From positions 1 to 7,276 of the forward strand of contig JAQUHH010000116.1 of assembly GCA_028683685.1 (NCBI GenBank): a stretch of DNA of 7,276 nt, read 5' to 3'. How positions within the stretch are numbered: position 1 is the first letter of the stretch; every line of letters begins with the position of its first letter. The translations under genes were made by a program, and so were the position numbers. The notes below the pieces were generated by a model, which saw nothing but the letters and a program-made list of their open reading frames with translations, searched no databases and was not told where the DNA came from. This document shows positions 1-5,185 of this stretch, piece after piece. This stretch comes from Bacteroidales bacterium. Lineage in GTDB: Bacteria > Bacteroidota > Bacteroidia > Bacteroidales > WCHB1-69.

Positions 1-1238
1 TTTGGGTATTTTCAAATGCAGCACGAAAAAAAGATGGCAAACTTAATATGGAATCTCCTAACGACAGCACTTTAATCATTCATTTAAATATTCCTTTTCC
101 TCCATTTTTGGGAATTTTAAGCATGCAATACTGCTCTGTAGTCCCATGGGAAGTAGTGGAAAAATACGGAAAAGATTTTAGAAATCACCCTATTGGAACA
201 GGTCCATTTAAATATAAAATGTGGAAAGAAGGTGTGAAATTAGTCTTAAGAAAAAACGAAGACTATTTTGAATTCGAAAACAATCAACGCTTGCCCTATA
301 TTGATGCAGTTGCCATCTCTTTTATTGTTGATAAACAATCGGCATTTTTGGAGTTTGTAAAGGGGAATCTCGATTTTTTATCAGGGATTGATGCTACTTA
401 TAAAGACGAATTACTAACTTCTGCTGGAAAACTTAATCCGAAATATCAAAATCAGTTTAAAATGCTTACTATGCCCTATTTAAACACAGAATATTTAGGT
501 TTTTTAGTAGATCCAGAACTGGATAACGAAAAGAACAATCCATTAATGATTAAAGAAGTACGCCAAGCTATTAATTACGGTTTCGATCGACAAAAAATGA
601 TGCAATTCTTGCGAAATAATATTGGCGAAGAAGCCTTTAATGGAGTCATCCCCAGAGGCCTACCTGGTTTTACAGCAAATCGCCAATACGGTTATAATTA
701 CAATCCCGAAAAATCACGTCAGCTGCTTGCAAAAGCAGGATTTCCTTCAGGAAAAGGATTAAAACCAATAATTTTATCCGTTTCGGCTTCTTATTTAGAT
801 TTAAGTCAATACATCCAAAGCGAACTCACCAAAATTGGTATTAATCTTAAAATTGAAGTCAATCCACCAGCTACCCAAAGAGATTTAATTTCCAAGTCGA
901 AACTGTCTTTTTTCAGGGGTTCATGGATCGCTGACTATCCAGATGCAGAGAACTATTTGTCACTATTTTACAGTCCAAATTTCACTCCGGGCGGTCCCAA
1001 TTACACCCATTACAAAAATCCAATTTTCGATGATTTATACGAAAAATCACAAAAAACAATAGACGATTCAGTTCGTTATTATTTGTATGCTAAAATGGAC
1101 AGTGTGATGATGGCAGATGCTCCCATCATTGTTTTGTATTATGATCAGGTGGTACGATTGGTGCAAAATAACATCGAAGGATTAGGAAATAATTCAATGA
1201 ATTTATTAAGTTTGAAGAAAGTGAAAATTACGAATTGA
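1..1238 (+). CDS. ABC transporter substrate-binding protein, SBP family 5 (peptide/nickel type), 5'-truncated by window edge
   Basis: This is the C-terminal 411 residues of an extracytoplasmic solute-binding protein that would deliver oligopeptides or a similar solute to an ABC importer. The frame is open from position 3 to the TGA at 1236-1238. The ATG at position 48 is internal, because the codons before it have no stop and continue the protein, so the true start lies left of the window. Two family hallmarks are visible. The first is a GTGPFK segment at about visible residues 65-70, followed by the usual 'W-x-x-G-x-x-L-x-L-R-K-N-x-x-Y-F' stretch. The second is the G-S-W-x-A-D-Y-P-D-A-E-N motif at about residues 306-317, near the ligand-binding lobe. 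Family members are about 500-600 residues, so the N-terminal 120-190 residues are missing, including any lipoprotein signal peptide. No permease or ATPase gene follows, because the next gene is convergent. The family call is confident; the ligand cannot be told. Confidence 0.88.
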   Translation, partial: WVFSNAARKKDGKLNMESPNDSTLIIHLNIPFPPFLGILSMQYCSVVPWEVVEKYGKDFRNHPIGTGPFKYKMWKEGVKLVLRKNEDYFEFENNQRLPYIDAVAISFIVDKQSAFLEFVKGNLDFLSGIDATYKDELLTSAGKLNPKYQNQFKMLTMPYLNTEYLGFLVDPELDNEKNNPLMIKEVRQAINYGFDRQKMMQFLRNNIGEEAFNGVIPRGLPGFTANRQYGYNYNPEKSRQLLAKAGFPSGKGLKPIILSVSASYLDLSQYIQSELTKIGINLKIEVNPPATQRDLISKSKLSFFRGSWIADYPDAENYLSLFYSPNFTPGGPNYTHYKNPIFDDLYEKSQKTIDDSVRYYLYAKMDSVMMADAPIIVLYYDQVVRLVQNNIEGLGNNSMNLLSLKKVKITN

Positions 1239-1304
1239 AATATTTAATAATTCAAAAATCAAAAATTTAGCACCGATAAAAATTATTTATTCCATACACA
1301 AACA
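1239..1304. other. Convergent intergenic gap
   Basis: This 66-bp AT-rich gap separates the ends of two convergent genes, the solute-binding protein (+) and the sirtuin (-). I looked for a bidirectional terminator and saw no GC-rich stem followed by a T run on either strand. The strongest features are short A and T tracts. Termination here may be Rho-dependent, or may use a weak AT-rich hairpin I cannot score by eye. Confidence 0.5.
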
Positions 1305-1994
1305 CTACATATTAGCGGTCAACATTTCTTTCATTTTAGCCACCCCAACAGTCGCTTTTTCAGCAATAATCGAAAGATTCCGAACTCCGCTAATCGACTT
1401 TGCACTGGGATCAATATAGAAACATTGAGCATGTGCAGGAGCAAAATGAATCAAGCTGGCAGCTGGATATACCTGCATGGAAGTTCCAATAATAGCAACA
1501 ATATCGGCTTTATGAATTATTTGAACAGCATCCTCCATTTTTGGAACCGCTTCACCAAACCATACAATATGAGGACGAAGTTGTGAACCCTGACTGCATT
1601 TATCACCTATTTTTAAAGTGGTATAGCCAATCTCGCTAATTTCGTTTTCGTTTGCTTCCCCTCTCACTTTACATAATTCACCATGCAAGTGTAAAACTTT
1701 AGAAGAACCCGCACGTTCGTGCAAATTATCTACATTTTGTGTAATAATATGAACATCAAAATTTTTCTCCAATTCAGCAAGATCCAAATGAGCTTGATTA
1801 GGCATCACTTTGCCTAATTCAGTACGTCTTTGATTGTAAAAATCCAAAACCAAGGATGGATTATTCAACCAAGCGTCATAAGTTGCAACATCCTCAACAC
1901 GATAATTTTCCCAAAGCCCATCATGATCCCGAAAAGTTTTAATTCCACTTTCGGCGCTAATTCCAGCTCCGGTTAAAACAACTAATTTTTTCAT
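1305..1994 (-). CDS. cobB: NAD-dependent protein deacylase, Sir2 family, class III (SIRT5/CobB-like), lacking the zinc-cysteine tetrad
   Basis: A 229-residue cytoplasmic sirtuin, which removes acyl groups from protein lysines using NAD+ and yields nicotinamide and O-acyl-ADP-ribose. The Rossmann NAD motif GAGISAESGI is at residues 9-18, followed by FRD at 21-23. TQNVDNLHERAG is at 85-96, the catalytic histidine is H104 in LHLHGEL, and GTSMQVYPAASL is at 170-181. Y53 and R56 (F-Y-N-x-R-R) match the Tyr/Arg pair (Tyr102/Arg105 in human SIRT5) that accommodates acidic acyl groups, so desuccinylase or demalonylase activity is plausible by homology. The zinc module is odd: between the catalytic His and the QLRPHIVWFGE motif only C108 and C133 remain, with no CxxC pair. 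The start is well placed because the NAD motif begins at residue 9, as is normal. It is the last gene of the operon, 4 bp after the prenyl synthase. The family is certain; the acyl preference is inferred. Confidence 0.94.
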   Translation of the reverse strand: MKKLVVLTGAGISAESGIKTFRDHDGLWENYRVEDVATYDAWLNNPSLVLDFYNQRRTELGKVMPNQAHLDLAELEKNFDVHIITQNVDNLHERAGSSKVLHLHGELCKVRGEANENEISEIGYTTLKIGDKCSQGSQLRPHIVWFGEAVPKMEDAVQIIHKADIVAIIGTSMQVYPAASLIHFAPAHAQCFYIDPSAKSISGVRNLSIIAEKATVGVAKMKEMLTANM

Positions 1995-1998
1995 TTTG

Positions 1999-2964
1999 CT
2001 AGTGATCTCTATTTATTATCATCTTGCTAATTCTGAGAATTTCGGAGTGATTGTATGAAATTTGATTCAAAATAGACATCGCTTTTTCGTAGTAAGAATT
2101 CATTTTCTCTTCGGTCAAGGCTTTGATATTGTATTTATCAAAGATAGCCCTTACGCTGTCATATTTAAAGTCATCTTCAAGCTCCGTACTCCTGAAATAA
2201 TTTCTCAACAATTCTGCATCTTCTTTCGAAGCAACTTCCAAAGTTTTCAGGTAAAGATACGTTTTTTTATTTTCACGGATATCTCCACCGGGTTTTTTGC
2301 CAAATTTTTCGATGTCAGCATATACATCTAAAACATCATCCATCAATTGAAAAGCCAAACCAACATACACCCCATATTCATAAATCATCCCTTGATATTT
2401 TTTATCGGCATTCGCTGCAATAGCTCCAGCTTTCAAACAAGCACCAATCAAAATTGCAGTTTTCAAACGAATCATTTCAATATATTCATCGATGCTCACT
2501 TCATCCTGCAATTCAAAATTCATATCCAATTGCTGACCTTCGCAAACACCCACAGCAGTTTCATTTAGAAGATGAATAAAATCAACCAAATGCTCTTTAT
2601 CACACGCCAATAATTTTTCATACGCTAAAGAAAAAAGTGTATCTCCTGATAAAATAGCGATATCTTGATTCCATTTTTTATACACTGTTTCTACTCCACG
2701 TCGAATCGGAGCTTTATCCATAATATCGTCATGAATAAGCGTAAAATTATGAAACATTTCAAGAGATATTGCTGGCACAAGGGCTTTTTGAACATCACCC
2801 CCAAACATTTCGCATGCCAACAAACTCAAAATTGGACGCAATCTTTTTCCCCCTTGAGACATTGTATAAGCAATCGGCTCATAAAGTTCTTTGGGATTTT
2901 TATCGAAATCCAATTTGTTGATTTCAAGACTTACTAATTCTGTTAATTCTTCAACTTTGTACAT
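1999..2964 (-). CDS. Trans-polyprenyl diphosphate synthase (FPP/GGPP/longer-chain synthase family)
   Basis: A 321-residue cytosolic prenyltransferase that adds isopentenyl diphosphate units head-to-tail onto an allylic diphosphate, for quinone side chains, carotenoids or other lipids. Conserved parts in order: GGKRLRP at 38-44 (diphosphate binding); the first aspartate-rich motif DDIMD at 79-83 with R88-R89 after it; EGQQLD at 142-147; K168-T169; the second aspartate-rich motif DDVLD at 209-213; and GKKPGGDIRENKKT at 222-235. All catalytic Asp, Arg and Lys residues expected of an active enzyme are present, and the length is typical. The first motif has no two-residue insertion, and F74 sits five residues before it. 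That is the arrangement of archaeal-type GGPP synthases, which hints at a C20 product, but chain length is hard to read from sequence. It lies 7 bp after the sugar SDR and 4 bp before the sirtuin, so it is probably co-transcribed with both. Confidence 0.93.
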   Translation of the reverse strand: MYKVEELTELVSLEINKLDFDKNPKELYEPIAYTMSQGGKRLRPILSLLACEMFGGDVQKALVPAISLEMFHNFTLIHDDIMDKAPIRRGVETVYKKWNQDIAILSGDTLFSLAYEKLLACDKEHLVDFIHLLNETAVGVCEGQQLDMNFELQDEVSIDEYIEMIRLKTAILIGACLKAGAIAANADKKYQGMIYEYGVYVGLAFQLMDDVLDVYADIEKFGKKPGGDIRENKKTYLYLKTLEVASKEDAELLRNYFRSTELEDDFKYDSVRAIFDKYNIKALTEEKMNSYYEKAMSILNQISYNHSEILRISKMIINRDH

Positions 2965-2971
2965 TCTATAA

Positions 2972-3910
2972 TTAACTAATGATGAAACTTGTATCTTTTA
3001 ATATTTTGTTTATCCCTTCTTCAATAGTAGTCAAAGGTCTATCCAATAACATTTTCATTTTGGTAATGTCGGGCAATCTGCGGTGCATATCCCCTTCTGG
3101 AAGAGCTGGAGCATATACTAATTCCGATTTAGAATTCGTAATACGAATAATTTCTTTCGCTAAATCCAAAATCGTAATTTCATTATCATTCCCAATATTA
3201 ACCACATCATTCACAAATAAATTATCATATGCAGCTCTAACACAAGCATCTATATTATCATCAATAAAACAGAATGTTCTGGATTGAAGTCCATCTCCAT
3301 AAATTGAAATCGGTTCATTTAATAAAGCTTTTGAAATAAATCTGGACATTACAAAATCAGGTGATTGTTTATGACCATACGTATTAAAAAAGCGAAAAAT
3401 GGTAAAATCTAAATCAAATTCCTTATGGTATGATCTCAAAAAAGCTTCACCAACATTTTTCACAACAGCATAAGGCACTCTGGAGTTAAGCGGCGTAGTG
3501 TGCTCATTTTGAGGAAGTTCTACTGGTTCGCCATAAACTTCGGAAGAAGAAGCAAAAAAGATACGTTTTACACCTGTATTTTTTGAAATATCCAAAATAT
3601 TTTTGAAACCTTGAATATCATTTAGCACTTTATACGGATTTAGCTGAGTTCTTTCGACCCCAACAACGGCAGCATAATGAAAGACATATTCAAACTGATT
3701 CGCAAACATCACTTGCGACAAATCATTGTAATTATTAACATCCGCCTTTATAAAACGCCAATTTCTTTTAGGAAGTTGTGGCAATTTCTGGATGTCACCC
3801 GTTGACAAATCATCAACAATAACAACGAAATTTTCAGGATCATTAATTAACTTTTCAGACAAGGCACTTCCTACAAAACCGGCACCGCCGGTAACTAATA
3901 TTTTTCTCAT
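2972..3910 (-). CDS. NAD-dependent nucleotide-sugar epimerase/dehydratase (extended SDR; UDP-glucuronate decarboxylase-like)
   Basis: A 312-residue extended short-chain dehydrogenase acting on an NDP-sugar. The Rossmann motif GGAGFVG is at residues 8-14, and DDLSTG at 33-38 supplies the acidic residue that selects NAD over NADP. The catalytic pair is Y147-x-x-x-K151, with S122/S123-E124 in the SSSEVYG segment and a sugar-binding RFFNTYG motif further on. IYGDG and RTFCFIDD follow, and an HRRLPDI segment lies near the C-terminus. The Ser-Glu before V-Y-G and the late Arg resemble UDP-glucuronate decarboxylases (UXS/ArnA) more than dTDP-glucose dehydratase, which has Asp-Glu there. However, the family is broad, and an epimerase remains possible. 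It lies 10 bp after rfbA and 7 bp before the prenyl synthase. A role in making a sugar for surface polysaccharide is inferred; the substrate is not determined. Confidence 0.85.
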   Translation of the reverse strand: MRKILVTGGAGFVGSALSEKLINDPENFVVIVDDLSTGDIQKLPQLPKRNWRFIKADVNNYNDLSQVMFANQFEYVFHYAAVVGVERTQLNPYKVLNDIQGFKNILDISKNTGVKRIFFASSSEVYGEPVELPQNEHTTPLNSRVPYAVVKNVGEAFLRSYHKEFDLDFTIFRFFNTYGHKQSPDFVMSRFISKALLNEPISIYGDGLQSRTFCFIDDNIDACVRAAYDNLFVNDVVNIGNDNEITILDLAKEIIRITNSKSELVYAPALPEGDMHRRLPDITKMKMLLDRPLTTIEEGINKILKDTSFIIS

Positions 3911-3920
3911 AAAAGATTTG

Positions 3921-4781
3921 TTATTTCAATAAATTCATTAAATACTCACCATATCCACTTTTCAAAAGAGGTTCGGCTATCTTCGTCAATTGGACATCAT
4001 CAATAAAACCCATACGGTATGCAAGTTCTTCGATGCATCCCACTTTTAATCCTTGTCGATCTTCTACAACTTGAACAAACTGAGAAGCTTCAATTAGGGA
4101 TTTGAACGTACCTGTATCAAGCCAAGCAGTACCTCGACCAATAACTGCAACTTTTAATTTTCCGTTTTTTAAATAATATTTATTCACATCCGTAATTTCA
4201 TATTCACCACGGGCACTGGGCTTCAAGTTTTCGGCCACCTCCACCACACTATTGTCATAAAAATACAATCCAGGTACCGCAAAATTAGACTTTGGAAATT
4301 TTGGCTTTTCTTCAATCGAAATGGCTTTCATAGTATCGTCAAATTCGACTACCCCATATCGTTCTGGGTCGGCTACATGGTAGGCAAAGACCATTCCACC
4401 ATCAAGATTGTTATGACTTTGAATTAGTTTTTGGAAACCGGATCCATAAAAAATATTATCTCCTAAAATTAAGCACACATCATCTTTTCCAATAAACTCT
4501 TTCCCAATCACAAACGCCTGTGCCAGTCCATTGGGAACAACTTGTTCGGCATAGTGAAACGAACAACCCAACTGGCTTCCATCTCCTAAAAGTCTTTCAA
4601 AAAGGGGCAAATCATGAGGTGTTGATATAATTAATATCTCTCTAATTCCTGCCATCATTAATACACTCAACGGATAATAAATCATCGGTTTATCATAAAT
4701 GGGCATCAACTGCTTACTTATCGTTAAAGTTAAGGGGTGCAACCGAGTTCCTGAACCTCCTGCTAAAATAATTCCTTTCAT
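3921..4781 (-). CDS. rfbA: Glucose-1-phosphate thymidylyltransferase (RmlA/RfbA)
   Basis: A 286-residue cytosolic nucleotidyltransferase that joins dTTP and glucose-1-phosphate into dTDP-glucose, the entry step to dTDP-L-rhamnose and other deoxysugars of O-antigen or capsule. The N-terminal signature GGSGTRLHPLT is at 8-18, with K23-Q24-L25-x-P27 next. The metal-binding aspartate is D108 in GDNIFYG at 107-113. The sugar-phosphate-contacting EEKP is at 157-160, and the second metal aspartate is D222 in WLDTGT at 220-225. The E-Y-E-I-T-D segment at 193-198 is also typical. Length and motif spacing match the short, tetrameric RmlA class, so the start at 4781 is secure. It is the first gene of the leftward operon, about 23 bp from a candidate -7 box. 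rmlB, rmlC and rmlD are absent from the window, so the dTDP-glucose must be used by enzymes encoded elsewhere or just outside. Confidence 0.96.
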   Translation of the reverse strand: MKGIILAGGSGTRLHPLTLTISKQLMPIYDKPMIYYPLSVLMMAGIREILIISTPHDLPLFERLLGDGSQLGCSFHYAEQVVPNGLAQAFVIGKEFIGKDDVCLILGDNIFYGSGFQKLIQSHNNLDGGMVFAYHVADPERYGVVEFDDTMKAISIEEKPKFPKSNFAVPGLYFYDNSVVEVAENLKPSARGEYEITDVNKYYLKNGKLKVAVIGRGTAWLDTGTFKSLIEASQFVQVVEDRQGLKVGCIEELAYRMGFIDDVQLTKIAEPLLKSGYGEYLMNLLK

Positions 4782-4796
4782 TTAAATTGAATTTAA
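4782..4796. repeat. Short inverted repeat between rfbA promoter and start codon
   Basis: Two 7-base arms (TTAAATT and AATTTAA) flank a single G, forming a near-complete palindrome directly before the rfbA start codon. It would occupy almost all of the short leader predicted from the proximal promoter. The position suits an operator or a leader element. In DNA this AT-rich it could also be chance. Confidence 0.35.
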
Positions 4797-4803
4797 TTTT
4801 AGA

Positions 4804-4811
4804 CAAAAATA
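4804..4811 (-). promoter_or_regulatory. Candidate -7 box (TATTTTTG) for the rfbA operon
   Basis: On the minus strand these eight bases read TATTTTTG, an exact match to the Bacteroidota housekeeping -7 consensus TAnnTTTG. The box ends 22 bases before the rfbA start codon, giving a leader of roughly 20 nt. No clean TTG is found about 20 bases upstream, where the -33 element should be, so the call rests on the -7 match and its position. AT-rich DNA makes chance matches fairly likely. Confidence 0.45.
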
Positions 4812-4937
4812 CAATATATTATATAATAGTGAAAATTTTTGAAATATTTTTTCTTTATTTGCCGTTAAAACAATCATAACAAACACATATTTAAATGTTT
4901 AGCGAAAAAAAATGCATTCATCAATTTGTATTAAAAA

Positions 4938-4945
4938 CAAAGCTA
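4938..4945 (-). promoter_or_regulatory. Alternative leftward -7 box (TAGCTTTG)
   Basis: On the minus strand this reads TAGCTTTG, a second exact match to TAnnTTTG, about 157 bases before the rfbA start. A possible TTTTG lies about 10 bases further upstream, closer than the usual 17-23 bases, so no good -33 partner is present. If used, it would give a leader of about 150 nt. It is weaker than the proximal candidate. Confidence 0.2.
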
Positions 4946-5064
4946 GATAACTTTACAAAATCTAAGAACTCATTATTTTATTAAAACGATTAATTTTTCA
5001 TGATGCTAATTATAATTATTTTCGTTCTTTATCGTGGACTAAAAAACAATTTAGAGCGGAAATC

Positions 5065-5088
5065 AATTTTAATTCATGAATTAAAATT
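5065..5088. repeat. Perfect 24-bp palindrome upstream of ileS
   Basis: The half-site AATTTTAATTCA is followed immediately by its exact reverse complement, centred between 5076 and 5077. It lies about 98 bases before the ileS start and about 50 bases before the candidate ileS -7 box. It is not followed by a T run on either strand, so it does not look like an intrinsic terminator. A binding site for a dimeric regulator is possible. Low sequence complexity weakens the case, although 12 consecutive matching pairs is notable. Confidence 0.5.
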
Positions 5089-5119
5089 CCAAAAAACAGA
5101 TCAAAATAAAAAATATTAT

Positions 5120-5147
5120 TTTGGTTGTTCCTTTTTTACTAATTTTG
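5120..5147 (+). promoter_or_regulatory. Candidate Bacteroidota-type promoter for ileS
   Basis: A -7 box TAATTTTG at 5140-5147 matches TAnnTTTG exactly. A TTTG at 5120-5123 can serve as the -33 element, with a 16-base spacer that is close to the usual 17-23. Transcription would begin near 5152 and leave a leader of about 34 nt before the ileS ATG. This is the best-formed promoter in the window. Confidence 0.55.
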
Positions 5148-5185
5148 CACCTTGAAATTAAAATATACTGCTGAAATCATTTAAG

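Larger units (their letters stand above)
1305..4781 (-). other. Predicted four-gene operon rfbA - sugar SDR - polyprenyl synthase - sirtuin
   Basis: Four genes on the same strand are separated by 10, 7 and 4 bp, leaving no room for separate promoters or terminators between them. A single transcript starting near 4800 is the simplest reading. The order mixes sugar-nucleotide synthesis, isoprenoid synthesis and protein deacylation. Internal promoters inside coding sequence cannot be excluded. The spacing is seen directly; co-transcription is inferred. Confidence 0.8.
4782..5185. other. Divergent intergenic region, AT-rich, no supported gene
   Basis: About 400 bp lie between the divergent starts of rfbA and ileS. 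The region is markedly richer in A and T than its flanks, as expected of a promoter region in a low-GC Bacteroidota genome. It holds candidate -7 boxes on both strands, a perfect 24-bp palindrome, and a 12-bp palindrome (TAATTATAATTA, 5007-5018). I saw no tRNA, no T-box-like leader and no convincing small gene. A 51-codon frame at 5000-5155 is discussed among the rejected items. Confidence 0.7.

Noticed and set aside
48..50. ATG at 48 as the start of the solute-binding protein
   Set aside because: The frame is open upstream to the window edge and the family needs well over 100 further N-terminal residues, so this Met is internal.
2062..3287. Open frames on the + strand at 2062-2331, 2347-2568, 2665-2937 and 2979-3287
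   Set aside because: They are antisense shadows of the prenyl synthase and sugar SDR genes. Their translations are Phe/Ile/Ser-rich with no recognisable domain.
5065..5088. The palindrome as an intrinsic terminator
   Set aside because: The stem is almost entirely A and T, no T run follows on either strand, and no gene ends near it, since both neighbours start here.
5000..5155. A 51-codon open frame on the + strand starting MMLIIIIFVLY, between rfbA and ileS
   Set aside because: It lies in very AT-rich DNA, runs across both the palindrome and the candidate ileS promoter, and matches no family I know. The hydrophobic start followed by Lys/Asn-rich sequence is what random AT-rich DNA gives.
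5148..5185. A T-box or other riboswitch controlling ileS
   Set aside because: The predicted leader is only about 34 nt, and no T-box consensus or terminator/antiterminator pair is visible in the upstream region.
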